Assembly: GCA_022791755.1 (NCBI GenBank)
Contig: JAAVZR010000014.1
Span: forward strand, 62,001 to 126,000
Source: Lachnospiraceae bacterium
GTDB lineage: Bacteria; Bacillota; Clostridia; Lachnospirales; Lachnospiraceae
Direction: 5' to 3'
Length of the DNA stretch: 64,000 bases
Shown here: one piece after another, positions 17,122-25,637 of the stretch
Layout of the letters: each line of letters begins with the position of its first letter
Position numbering within the stretch: position 1 is the stretch's first letter
Made by a program: the position numbers and the translations under genes
The notes under the pieces: generated by a model
Seen by the model: the letters and a program-made list of their open reading frames with translations, nothing else
Databases searched by the model: none
Told to the model about the DNA's origin: nothing

Positions 17122-18006
17122 CTACTCCCCGCCGCCTGCCGTCTCTGTAACCTTCCGGTCCAGAATCACCATGACCTCCCGCAGATTATCAAATTTCACC
17201 GCCGGCACCAGATAGCCGGACTGTTGCAGGTTATCGCTGCCGATGGCCACTCCCTGGACATAGCCGATCAGGATATTCGGAAGGTACTCGCTGCTCAGGT
17301 TGGAGGTCAGAACCTTCGTCCCGTCCTCCACCGTAATATCTTTGTCAATGTAATCCACCCTGAGCTGTTCTTCCTCTGTCATCAGACGCAGATCTCCTGA
17401 CACCACACAGGAGATTCCGTTTTCTCCGATGAGAAGCGTACCGCCCACATGGCTCGTATCGTCGATGATCGCCCGGACCCTGGCATAATTCTCTCCCACG
17501 GAGGTCACGATGCCCACCAGGCCTCCCTCGGCTCCTCCGGCCAGCACATTGCAGCCCTCCAAAATCCCGTCTGCGCTCCCCTTATCGATCAGGAAACTGT
17601 GATACCAGTTACCGCTGTCCTTATGGATGATTCTGGCCGCCGTCATGGTATACTGAGAATACTCGTCCTGAAGACCCAGCAGCTCCCTGAGACGCTCCAG
17701 CTCGTAGTGCTCCTCCTGCAGGCGGCTGTTCTCGCTGCGAAGCACCGCCAGCTCCTCTTTCAAAAGCCGATTCTCCTCCTGGGCAGCCTGGAGCGTCCTC
17801 AGATTCTCCAGCTGCTCCGCCAGAGTCCCTCCCAGCTCATTGAGGCCTGTCTGCATGGGGATGATCCCGTTTGCAATCAGATCCGTCACAGGGTTTGTGT
17901 TGCCTAAAATCCAGGTGGCGCCGATCATCAGCATACACAGAAGGACAATAGCATAGAGCACATGGCGGGACGGAATCTCCCGCGCTTTCTTTTTTTTATC
18001 TCTCAT
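17122..18006 (-). CDS. mreC: rod shape-determining protein MreC
   Basis: Bitopic membrane protein that activates the RodA-PBP2 pair. The start is placed at MRDKKKKAREI, whose ATG overlaps the radC stop by four bases (ATGA). The 294 residues have a membrane segment at about 16-35 and a coiled coil (LEEL-type heptads, about 55-100). A beta-rich C-terminal domain follows (IIHKDSGNWYHSFLIDKGS, GLVGIVTSVGENYARVRAIID, VDYIDKDI). The gene order radC-mreC-mreD-PBP2-min is classical for Firmicutes. Confidence 0.95.
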   Translation of the reverse strand: MRDKKKKAREIPSRHVLYAIVLLCMLMIGATWILGNTNPVTDLIANGIIPMQTGLNELGGTLAEQLENLRTLQAAQEENRLLKEELAVLRSENSRLQEEHYELERLRELLGLQDEYSQYTMTAARIIHKDSGNWYHSFLIDKGSADGILEGCNVLAGGAEGGLVGIVTSVGENYARVRAIIDDTSHVGGTLLIGENGISCVVSGDLRLMTEEEQLRVDYIDKDITVEDGTKVLTSNLSSEYLPNILIGYVQGVAIGSDNLQQSGYLVPAVKFDNLREVMVILDRKVTETAGGGE

Positions 18007-18704
18007 ATGGATATGATTCCTCGTTCTTTTAAACTGATATAACAGCAATCTCCGATAATGATATGGTCCAACAGCCGGACGTCCAGAAGCGCTCCCGCCT
18101 CCTCCACCCGTCTGGTCGCCAGGATATCTTCCTGGCTGGGCGTGGGGTCCCCGCTGGGGTGATTATGGAGCAGCACGATGGACACGGCATGATGGCGCAG
18201 CGCCTCCAGAAAGATTTCTCTGGGCGAAGCCACGGAGCCGTTCACCGTCCCCCGTGAAATGACCGTCTCACAGATACGGCGGTTGCGCCCGTTCAGCATC
18301 AAAATCATCAGCTCTTCCTGATTTTTATGACGCATATCTTCCATATAATAACCGGCTATGCTCTCCGGGCTCTCAAATCTGGGCGCCGCCCCGGCTGGCT
18401 CCTTGGCCATACGGCGGGCCAGCTCGCAGATACATCCGATCTGCATGGCCTTCACCCGGCCGATCCCGTGAATCTGGCGAAGCTCCTCTCTCGTCATGGC
18501 GCACAGCCCTGCCAGGCCCTCTCCCCGGGATCCGGAGCGAAGCACCCGCCCTGCCAGCTCCAGGGCTGACTCCTCCATCGAACCGGTGCGAAGCAAAATC
18601 GCCAGAAGCTCCTGGTTGGTCAGTGCCCGGACTCCCTTTTCCTCACATTTCTCATAGGGCCGCTGGTCCTTGGGCAGCAGCCGTTCCATCTTGGTCTGTC
18701 TCAT
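18003..18704 (-). CDS. radC: RadC family JAB-domain protein
   Basis: A metal-dependent JAMM/JAB fold protein of uncertain function; a DNA-repair role is disputed. The start MRQTKMERLL is chosen because AAGGAGG lies five bases upstream. The 233 residues have an N-terminal helix-hairpin-helix region (about 30-100, LRQIHGIGRVKAMQI). The JAB domain carries EIFLEALRHHAV and the metal-binding HNHPSGDPTPSQED. It is translationally coupled to mreC by a four-base overlap. Confidence 0.94.
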   Translation of the reverse strand: MRQTKMERLLPKDQRPYEKCEEKGVRALTNQELLAILLRTGSMEESALELAGRVLRSGSRGEGLAGLCAMTREELRQIHGIGRVKAMQIGCICELARRMAKEPAGAAPRFESPESIAGYYMEDMRHKNQEELMILMLNGRNRRICETVISRGTVNGSVASPREIFLEALRHHAVSIVLLHNHPSGDPTPSQEDILATRRVEEAGALLDVRLLDHIIIGDCCYISLKERGIISI

Positions 18705-18753
18705 CCTCGCCTCCTTACTCTCTCCCCGTAAAAAGGCTGTCCCCAAACCGTTT

Positions 18754-19005
18754 TCAGATATAGCGGTAAACCAGAATTCCTATGATGATACCGATGATTC
18801 CGGCTATGGTAATTTTAATAGTAAGACCAAAGGTCAGTACCAGAATTCCCAGCTCCAGGATCACCGGATTCTGCAGCCCGAAGGTCTGCCCGTAATTCAG
18901 CCAGCCAAGCCAGGATACGCTCTCAGCCAGATTTCCCAAAAACCCGCCCAGTACGATACCTGCCAGTATCAGTATGAACAGGGTCCAGTTGTTCTTTCCT
19001 TTCAT
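18754..19005 (-). CDS. DUF4321 small membrane protein
   Basis: The 83-residue protein has two hydrophobic segments (about 7-27 and 55-82), separated by LNYGQTFGLQNPVILELGIL. It matches the DUF4321 pattern found beside radC or maf in Clostridia. Function is unknown. GAGGAGATGAC precedes the start. It is the first gene of the radC-mre-min run, and no clear promoter could be assigned upstream. Confidence 0.87.
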   Translation of the reverse strand: MKGKNNWTLFILILAGIVLGGFLGNLAESVSWLGWLNYGQTFGLQNPVILELGILVLTFGLTIKITIAGIIGIIIGILVYRYI

Positions 19006-19158
19006 GTCATCTCCTCGTATATATACGCCGCAGTCCCGTCATAAGCCAAGTCCACAGATGCTGACATTTTATCACAGTTTTTCCAAAAAGTATAGTCCTG
19101 GGAGGAAATCCGATGCAGGGGCAGGTATCTTAAGGGTTGCAGGGAGTGCGACAGGCAC

Positions 19159-19306
19159 GCCGGGCAGCTTTGGGACTCCCCTTGCGGACCCGCTCTCGCT
19201 CCGTTACAAACGCAGCGGTTCTAAGTTCGCGCTGCGCTGCCGCTTGCGCTCACTAAGTACCGGCGTTTGCAAAGGGTCCGCAAGGGGAGTCCCAAAGCTG
19301 CCCGGC
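19159..19306 (+). repeat. long hairpin repeat, copy A
   Basis: Perfect 33-bp inverted arms (19159-19191 and 19274-19306) enclose an 82-base core. The core begins GCTCTCGCTCCG and contains AAGTTCGCGCTGCGCTGCCG and GCTCACTAAG. The inner bases TTACAAACGC and GCGTTTGCAA extend the stem. Outside the right arm follows CTGTATCCTGC, also seen in the other copies. Core orientation is defined here as plus. Confidence 0.9.
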
Positions 19307-19612
19307 TGTATCCTGCACTCTCTGCATAAGTAGCTGCTGTCCGTTTTTATTGTTCTGGGTGTTCTTAAAAGAAATTTTGCGGTTTCATTTTTTCGGTCAG
19401 GACTTCCCGGCCTGATGTGTTCTTACTGAAGTTACCAAACAAGTTTTCTTCCGCTTCCTGTCTTATGTCTGCCCGGTTTTCCTCCCCATCAGATATGAAC
19501 ACCATCCATCTGCGGCAGCCACAGCGGACGAAGTCCGCTATCCCGTAAGAGCAGGACAGGGAAGTGAACGCCGTATGGCGGCGTCAGGGTGAGGGGAAAG
19601 AGGAGGATACAG

Positions 19613-19758
19613 CCCGGTTTCTTCCGGATTCCCCTGACGGACCCTTTGCAAACGCCGGTTCTTGGTGAGCGCGAGCGGCAGCGAAGCGCGAACCTAGCAC
19701 CGCTGCGTTTGCAACGGAGCGAGAGCGCGTCCGGAAGGGGAAACCGGAAGAAACCGGG
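19613..19758 (-). repeat. long hairpin repeat, copy B
   Basis: 30-base arms (19613-19642 and 19729-19758) pair at 27 of 30 positions around an 86-base core. The core is homologous to copy A but reversed. Arm sequence is different from copy A although complementarity is kept. On the minus strand the 3' flank again reads CTGTATCCT. Confidence 0.88.
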
Positions 19759-19778
19759 CGTCCCTCTCCTCTCCCCTC

Positions 19779-21092
19779 CTACCCCAACTCCGCCGCCTCC
19801 ACCACTCCCCTGTCCACCAACCTCTGAAGGGCTTTGAGCACTCCGAATCTGGCGTGATACCAGGTCAGGCCGCCCTGGAAGAAGGCCGTGTAGGGGGGGC
19901 GCAGGGGACCGTCGGCGGAGAGCTCGATGGAGGAGCCCTGTACGAAGGCCCCTGCCGCCATGATTACCGGGGAATCGTAGCCGGGCATGTCCCAGGGCAC
20001 GGGCGTCACATAGCTGTCCACCGGCGCAGCAGCCTGGATCCCTTCACAGAATGCGCACAGCGCCTCCGGCGATCCCAGCTCCACTGCCTGGATGATATCG
20101 TGGCGGCTCTCCCGGCTGTCCGGAATGACGCGAAATCCCAGTCGTTCAAAGATACCGGCCGCAAAGACCGCTCCCTTTAGCGCGCCGGCTGTCACCGTGG
20201 GGGCCAGGAAGAAGCCCTGGTACAGATCCCGTTTTACTCCCAGGCTGGCTCCCACTTCCTTTCCCAGCCCCGGGGAGCTTAAGCGTCTGGCGCAGCGCTC
20301 CACCAGCTCCTCCCGGCCCACGATATAACCGCCGCAGGGGGCCAGACCGCCGCCGGGATTTTTGATTAGGGAGCCTACGATCAGATCTGCTCCCACGTCG
20401 GTGGGCTCGATCTCTTCCACAAACTCACCGTAACAGTTGTCTACCATACAGATGAGATCCTGCTTGCATTTTTTCAGAAAGGCGATCAGTTCGCCGATTC
20501 TCTCCACCGACAGGGTGGGGCGGGAGGCGTAGCCTTTGGAGCGCTGGATCGTGGCCATTTTGGTCCGGGCTCCGATGCGGGCGCGGATCGCTTCGTAATC
20601 AAAGCTCCCGTCCGGCAGAAGGTCTGCCTCGGCATAGGTGACGCCGTACTCTGCCAGGCTTCCCACCGAAGGGCGGATCCCTATGACCTCTTCCAGCGTA
20701 TCGTAGGGTCTTCCCACCGGAGAGAAAAGCTCGTCCCCCGGCAGCAGGTTTGCCGACAGGGCCAGATACAGCGCCTGTGTCCCGCAGACGATCTGGGGCC
20801 GCACCAGGGCCGCCTCCCCGTGAAAAGCCTCCGCGTACACTGCTTCCAGCGTCTCCCGGCCATCGTCATTGTAGCCGTAGCCGGTGGAGGAGGCAAAGTG
20901 ACCGGCATTTACTCTGTGCTTCTGCATGGCTCCCAGCACTTTCAGCTGATTGTACTGGGCTGTCTCGTCGATCTGTTCAAAGCGCTCCCTGCATGCCTTC
21001 TCCACCGCCTCGCCGAAGGCGATTACCGGAGCAGAGAGACCCATGTCCCGGTATATATGGTGTATATTTTTTTCCATTTGTTCTGTGCTCAT
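19779..21092 (-). CDS. methionine gamma-lyase family PLP protein (aluminium-resistance type)
   Basis: PLP-dependent enzyme of the Met_gamma_lyase/aluminium-resistance family (PF06838). True substrates are not established. The start MSTEQMEKNIHH overlaps the miaA stop by four bases (ATGA). The 437 residues show GYGYNDDGRETLE near the N-terminus, the cofactor region PQIVCGTQALYLAL and CMVDNCYGEFVE. The likely PLP lysine is in GSLIKNPGGGLAPCGGYI. The pairing with miaA is common in Clostridia. Confidence 0.9.
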   Translation of the reverse strand: MSTEQMEKNIHHIYRDMGLSAPVIAFGEAVEKACRERFEQIDETAQYNQLKVLGAMQKHRVNAGHFASSTGYGYNDDGRETLEAVYAEAFHGEAALVRPQIVCGTQALYLALSANLLPGDELFSPVGRPYDTLEEVIGIRPSVGSLAEYGVTYAEADLLPDGSFDYEAIRARIGARTKMATIQRSKGYASRPTLSVERIGELIAFLKKCKQDLICMVDNCYGEFVEEIEPTDVGADLIVGSLIKNPGGGLAPCGGYIVGREELVERCARRLSSPGLGKEVGASLGVKRDLYQGFFLAPTVTAGALKGAVFAAGIFERLGFRVIPDSRESRHDIIQAVELGSPEALCAFCEGIQAAAPVDSYVTPVPWDMPGYDSPVIMAAGAFVQGSSIELSADGPLRPPYTAFFQGGLTWYHARFGVLKALQRLVDRGVVEAAELG

Positions 21093-22087
21093 ATGTTGTC
21101 CTTTCGTCCTGTCAGTGTATCCCGGAGCCCGCTCAGGCTGTCTGCCGGCAGAATCCCCCGCTCTCTTATCAGGGTAAGAAGCTTTGTAAGCGCCTCCTCC
21201 TGGGTACAGCCATCCATGGAAATAAAGTCCACCTCCCGCTCCCGGCGAAACCATGTCATCTGCCGCTTTGCAAAATGACGAGTGTCCCGCTTGATCCTGT
21301 ATACGGCCTCCTCCAGCGTGAGGATACCGTCCAGATAGTCAAGGATTTCCTTGTAGCCCAGCCCCTGCATCGCCACCATCTGTCTGGTACAGCCCATGGC
21401 CTTTAGGGTTTTCACCTCTTCCACCAGTCCGGCTTCCATCATTCCATCGACGCGCCGGTCGATACGCCCATAGAGCTCTTCCCTGTCTCTGGTCAGCACC
21501 GCGTAGAGAAAACGATAGGGGGATTCCTTCTTTCTCTGCTCCTCATTATGTGAGGAAATCGGCGTCCCTGTCTTCTCATAATATTCTAACGCCCGGATGA
21601 TCCGTTTGGTATTATTGGCATGGATGGTCCGGGCCGACGCCGGGTCCACCTGGCAGAGGCGCTCATAGAGGACACCGCCCCCTTCCCTGGCTGCCGTCTC
21701 CTCCAAAGCGGCCCGAACCGACTTATCCTCATCGTTCTCCGTAAAATCTATGTCATAGAGCAGGGCCTGGATGTAGAAACCGGTGCCTCCGGTGACAATG
21801 GGAATATGCCCTCTCTCCCGGATTCTGTCGCAGGCTTCCCGGGCCAGCCTCTGAAAGGAAACGATATTAAATTCCTCCCAGGGATTCAGCACATCAATCA
21901 GATAGTGGGGAATCCCCCTTCTCTCCCCGGGCATGATCTTGGCGGAGCCGATATCCATATGACAGTATACCTGCATGGAATCGGCGCTTACAATCTCTCC
22001 GTTCACCGCCTGCGCCAGCCGCAGGGACAGCTCCGTCTTGCCCACCGCCGTGGGGCCTGTCAGAATCAGTAAAGGTTCTTTCTCCAT
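21089..22087 (-). CDS. miaA: tRNA dimethylallyltransferase
   Basis: Transfers a dimethylallyl group to A37 of tRNAs reading UNN codons. The start MEKEPLLILTGPTAVGKT is chosen over a TTG four codons earlier; neither has a strong ribosome-binding site. The 332 residues include the P-loop GPTAVGKTELSL, SADSMQVYCHMDIGSAK, PHYLIDVLNP and VTGGTGFYIQALLY. The C-terminal RDTRHFAKRQMTWFRRE follows. It is coupled to the downstream PLP lyase gene. Confidence 0.95.
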   Translation of the reverse strand: MEKEPLLILTGPTAVGKTELSLRLAQAVNGEIVSADSMQVYCHMDIGSAKIMPGERRGIPHYLIDVLNPWEEFNIVSFQRLAREACDRIRERGHIPIVTGGTGFYIQALLYDIDFTENDEDKSVRAALEETAAREGGGVLYERLCQVDPASARTIHANNTKRIIRALEYYEKTGTPISSHNEEQRKKESPYRFLYAVLTRDREELYGRIDRRVDGMMEAGLVEEVKTLKAMGCTRQMVAMQGLGYKEILDYLDGILTLEEAVYRIKRDTRHFAKRQMTWFRREREVDFISMDGCTQEEALTKLLTLIRERGILPADSLSGLRDTLTGRKDNI

Positions 22088-22115
22088 CCTCTTTCTCAAA
22101 CTCCGCTCATGGCAG

Positions 22116-22144
22116 GAAGCTGCCGCAGATGGCAGCAGCTTCCT
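22116..22144. terminator. hairpin between M32 peptidase and miaA
   Basis: GGAAGCTGC/GCAGCTTCC, a 9-bp perfect stem with an 11-base loop. No T-run follows on the minus strand, so termination is doubtful. Confidence 0.3.
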
Positions 22145-22160
22145 CTTCTCAGTTTAGCCC

Positions 22161-23657
22161 TCACAGGGCATAAACCTTCGTGTACTTTCTGATCAGATAA
22201 TCCAAATAGTAGCGGGGATTAAAATCCTCCCCTGTGATATCCCGAAGCAGCTCTCTTGATGTCTTCATCTGGCCGAAACGGTGAACCTTTTCCCGGAGCC
22301 AGTCCGTTATGACGGACATCTCCCCCTTTAAGAGCGCTCCCTCCACGTCGATCTCCTGCTCCATCGCATGGCAGATCTGTGCTGCAAAGGCATTGCCCAG
22401 AGCATAGGATGGGAAGTAGCCGATGCTGCCCTGGGACCAGTGGACATCCTGGAGCACTCCCTCCGTGTCATTCTGCGGCCGGATACCCAGATACTCCTCA
22501 TACTTCCGATTCCATACCTGTGGCAGTTCCTTCACTCCCAGATCACCGTCGATGAGCTCCTTCTCGATCTCATAGCGAATCATCACATGCAGGCAATAGG
22601 TCAGCTCATCGGCCTGCGTGCGGATCAGCCCGGGCTCCGCCTTATTAATCATCCTCACGAAGCTGTCTAAGGTCACGTCCGACAGCTGATCCGGAAACGT
22701 TTCCTTCAGCTTCGGGTACAGAGGCGTCCAGAAGGCCGGACTGCGCCCGATCATATTTTCCATCAGGCGCGACTGGGACTCATGCATTCCACAGGAGGCG
22801 CCGCCCCCGGCAGGAGTGAGAGTCAGCGCGTCGTCCACGTTCATCTCATAGATGCCGTGGCCTGCCTCATGAATCACGGAGAAGATCGCGCTGTCCAGCC
22901 GGTTCTCATAATAATGATTGGTAATGCGCACATCGTGATTGTGGAGACTGGTGGTAAAGGGATGCTCACTCTCTGCCATGACGCCTCTTTGTGCGTCGAA
23001 TCCCAGATAACCGGCCAGATACCGGTTAAATTCCTTCTGCCTGTTCACATCAAAGCTTGCATGGAGGGGGCCTCTGTCAATGGTCCCGTTCTTCTTTGTC
23101 ACCTGCTTTAAGAGAGGTACGATCTCCTTCTTCAGAGAAGCAAAAAAGGGATCCAGGACCTCCTTCGTAAAGCTCTCCTCGTACTCGTCCAGCATGGCGT
23201 CGTACAGGCTCTGTCCTTCCTTTTTCCGGTATCCGGCAAAGCGGCGGCAGTAATCCAGAATCTTTTCCAGCACCGGTGCAAAGCTCTCATAGTCACCCTG
23301 CCTCTTAACTTTGGCCCAGACCGTGGTGGCCCTGGCCTGCAGCTCGCAAAACTCTCTGTATTCCTTTGGCGGAATCTTCTCCAGGTTCTCCCGCTCTTTC
23401 TTCATCTTACGCACGACGGCCGCCTGTCCGGCGCTCAGATCCTTATGCTCACAAAGCGCTGCGATCAGCTCCTTTACCTCGTCCTCCATCACAGCCTCCC
23501 TATAGCAGGAGGACAAAGTCCCCATCACGCGGGAGGTAAACTCCACAGCTGCCGGAGGAGCTAACGTCTCCGTATCCCATCCGAACAGGGTCAGAGCCGC
23601 CTTTATGGCTTCGGTCTTCTCCACATGACGCATCAGTTTTTCATACTGAGAATTCAT
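22161..23657 (-). CDS. M32 family metallocarboxypeptidase
   Basis: Zinc carboxypeptidase of the thermostable carboxypeptidase Taq family, probably cytosolic, releasing C-terminal residues from peptides. The 498 residues are almost entirely helical. Signatures are FTTSLHNHDVRITNHYYE, the metal site VIHEAGHGIYEMN (HExxH) and GMHESQSRLMEN. Later blocks are LIRTQADELTYCLHVMIRY and DVHWSQGSIGYFPSYALGN. AAAAAGGAG precedes the start. It follows the NUDIX gene by 22 bases, so both probably share the NUDIX promoter. Confidence 0.95.
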   Translation of the reverse strand: MNSQYEKLMRHVEKTEAIKAALTLFGWDTETLAPPAAVEFTSRVMGTLSSCYREAVMEDEVKELIAALCEHKDLSAGQAAVVRKMKKERENLEKIPPKEYREFCELQARATTVWAKVKRQGDYESFAPVLEKILDYCRRFAGYRKKEGQSLYDAMLDEYEESFTKEVLDPFFASLKKEIVPLLKQVTKKNGTIDRGPLHASFDVNRQKEFNRYLAGYLGFDAQRGVMAESEHPFTTSLHNHDVRITNHYYENRLDSAIFSVIHEAGHGIYEMNVDDALTLTPAGGGASCGMHESQSRLMENMIGRSPAFWTPLYPKLKETFPDQLSDVTLDSFVRMINKAEPGLIRTQADELTYCLHVMIRYEIEKELIDGDLGVKELPQVWNRKYEEYLGIRPQNDTEGVLQDVHWSQGSIGYFPSYALGNAFAAQICHAMEQEIDVEGALLKGEMSVITDWLREKVHRFGQMKTSRELLRDITGEDFNPRYYLDYLIRKYTKVYAL

Positions 23658-23679
23658 CGTGACTCCTTTTTACATATAA

Positions 23680-24123
23680 TCAGTCTCCGTTCCACTGGCT
23701 CCTTTTTTTCAGCTCCTGGAACTCATTGTACGCCTTCTCCAGAATCTGCTTTTCATTGGCAAATTTCAGCAGATGGTACGCTTCATGAAACTTATAATAA
23801 CCTGAATCCGTAAAATACTCCTCCCGCTGAGGCTTGCTGTAATAGCTGCTTCCCTGCATCAGATACCAGTGGACGTCTTTCTCCACCGTATCCTTGGGCA
23901 CATTAAAGGTATACTGACTCTTACCGATATATTTGATAATCCTGGCGTCGATACCCGCCTCCTCCTTCACCTCCCGAAGCGCCGTGTCCTGATAATCTTC
24001 GCCGGCCTCCACCGTCCCCTTGGGGAGCACCCAGCCTTCGTACTTATTCTTATAATTCTTATACAAAAGCAGGATCTTTCCACGAAAAATCACCACACCA
24101 CCGCAGCTCGTTGCTTCAATCAT
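23680..24123 (-). CDS. NUDIX hydrolase
   Basis: Hydrolyses a nucleoside diphosphate linked to another moiety; the exact substrate cannot be told. The start MIEATSCGGVVIF is fixed by AGGAGG eight bases upstream; a longer reading has none. The 147 residues include GWVLPKGTVEAGED leading into the Nudix box (G-x5-E-x7-REVKEEAGI). The opening resembles diadenosine polyphosphate hydrolase-like members. It has its own promoter. Confidence 0.92.
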   Translation of the reverse strand: MIEATSCGGVVIFRGKILLLYKNYKNKYEGWVLPKGTVEAGEDYQDTALREVKEEAGIDARIIKYIGKSQYTFNVPKDTVEKDVHWYLMQGSSYYSKPQREEYFTDSGYYKFHEAYHLLKFANEKQILEKAYNEFQELKKRSQWNGD

Positions 24124-24199
24124 CTGCAATTCCTCCTGATTCCGGTGTGCTTTTTGACCGCCGCCATCTCCGGCAGCCGTCCTCGCAATCTTGTACAAC

Positions 24200-24228
24200 A
24201 GTATAGCGCTTTTCAGACCGTTAGGCAA
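24200..24228 (-). promoter_or_regulatory. promoter of NUDIX-M32 unit
   Basis: -35 TTGCCT (24223-24228), 17-base spacer, -10 TATACT (24200-24205) on the minus strand. It begins inside the gap just past the upstream PBP gene. Confidence 0.65.
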
Positions 24229-24232
24229 GAGG

Positions 24233-25633
24233 CTAATCCATGAAATATTCGTCAAAAACCGCGGCAGCCACCGGAACAGCTTTCTGATTTCCCGTCCCGG
24301 CTCCCTCCACGATCACACTCACTGCGATACACTCCTCCCCCTCCCCGGCAAATCCTGTAAACCAGGCATGAGTCAGATCAGAGCCTGTGATATACTCGGC
24401 TGTGCCGGTCTTGCCGTAAGCCTCATACCGGTCCGTCTTCAGAGATTTCATCGTGCCGTCACGGACCACTGCCCGCATCATCTGCCGGATCACCGACGCC
24501 TCCTCCTCTGTCATGACCGTATCAAGAACCACAGGTTCAAAGTGTTCCAGCTCCTTCTCTCCCGACAGAACAGCTTCCAGCACATAGGGCTGCATCATCA
24601 CGCCGTCATTGGCTACGGCCGCCGCGATCATGGCATTTAAAAGCGGCGTGATCTGCGTCTTCCCCTGACCAATGGCAGTGCGGGCGATATTCCAGGCATT
24701 GCTGCCTTCCTCCAGGGAAAAGGACGCGGCGCTGTTTGCCAGCTCAAAGGACAGCTTATGGTTAAATCCCAGCGCCTCACAGGCGGCCGTGTATTTTTCC
24801 GGATCGAGCATCTGGCCGATGGCGGCAAAGGCTCCGTTGCAGGACTCCACCAGCGCCTGCTCCAGAGTCAGATGGCCATGGGCCGTGCCGTCATAGCAAC
24901 GGATCGTATAATCCTCCTCCTCGTTGACTCCCTGACAATCATAGGTAAAGTTCTGCCAGGTGTAAGGGTACTCCCGGATAAACTCCAAGAGCGTCACCAG
25001 CTTGAAGGTGGAGCCCGGAGGATAGAGCCCCTGAGCGGCCCGGTTCAGCAGATTGGCCTCTTTATTTGTCTCTGCTGTCAAGTCTTCCCATTGTTCGGAA
25101 ATAATATTAGGGTCATAGGCAGGATTTGACACCATCGCCAGAATTTTCCCCGTGGATACCTCCAGAACCACCACGGCGCCCTTTCTGCCGTCCATGGCCT
25201 CTGCCGCCGCCAGCTGCAGATCCAGGTCGATCGTCGTTCTCACGTCGTCGCCGATATTTTTCTCCCCGAAGATATCATTGGTAAATTTGACCCAGGCGCT
25301 CTGATGCGAATCCAGCAGATAAAAATTGGCCAGTGCCTCCACCCCCGTCTTTCCCCGGTCCACATATCCGGTCAGATGGGCCAGATCCTCCCCGTAAGGG
25401 TAGTACCGCTTTTCTGTTCCATCCCCGTCCGTCCTGGTCTCGGCTAACACCGTACCGTCGTTGCTCAAAATCCGGCCCCTGACCGTGCGCTTCACCTGTG
25501 CCTCCACCCGCTTATTATAAGAATTATTCACCACTGTCTGGCTCTGTCCCACCTGAAACCAGATAAAATATCCGATAAAGGCCGCAAAGACGAACAGAAA
25601 CAGATAGGCGAAGGTCAGGATCTCCCGGTTCAT
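24233..25633 (-). CDS. class B penicillin-binding protein (PbpA/FtsI type)
   Basis: Transpeptidase anchored by one membrane segment (about 6-25). The start MNREILTFAY follows the FtsW-like stop by four bases; a longer reading would overlap that gene by 65. The 466 residues contain SxxK in PPGSTFKLVT (Ser208, Lys211), SxN in VESCNGAF (Ser264, Asn266) and KTG in AYGKTGTAEY. The pedestal is short, as in actinobacterial PbpA. Gene pairing with the SEDS protein upstream suggests a dedicated polymerase-transpeptidase pair distinct from RodA-PBP2. Confidence 0.9.
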   Translation of the reverse strand: MNREILTFAYLFLFVFAAFIGYFIWFQVGQSQTVVNNSYNKRVEAQVKRTVRGRILSNDGTVLAETRTDGDGTEKRYYPYGEDLAHLTGYVDRGKTGVEALANFYLLDSHQSAWVKFTNDIFGEKNIGDDVRTTIDLDLQLAAAEAMDGRKGAVVVLEVSTGKILAMVSNPAYDPNIISEQWEDLTAETNKEANLLNRAAQGLYPPGSTFKLVTLLEFIREYPYTWQNFTYDCQGVNEEEDYTIRCYDGTAHGHLTLEQALVESCNGAFAAIGQMLDPEKYTAACEALGFNHKLSFELANSAASFSLEEGSNAWNIARTAIGQGKTQITPLLNAMIAAAVANDGVMMQPYVLEAVLSGEKELEHFEPVVLDTVMTEEEASVIRQMMRAVVRDGTMKSLKTDRYEAYGKTGTAEYITGSDLTHAWFTGFAGEGEECIAVSVIVEGAGTGNQKAVPVAAAVFDEYFMD

Positions 25634-25637
25634 CCGC

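Larger units (their letters stand above)
19006..19778. other. 773-bp gene-free region with two hairpin repeats
   Basis: There is no credible coding sequence. Short open frames arise only inside the repeats. The region holds two long inverted-repeat elements in opposite orientation (arms 19159-19306 and 19613-19758) with a 306-base spacer between them. In the spacer I see only a small hairpin, GCGGAC/GTCCGC near 19527. Confidence 0.8.

Noticed and set aside
19159-19758. Integron attC sites as an explanation for the hairpins
   Set aside because: attC sites have conserved ends and variable centres. Here the centre is conserved and the arms vary, and no integrase or cassette array is present.
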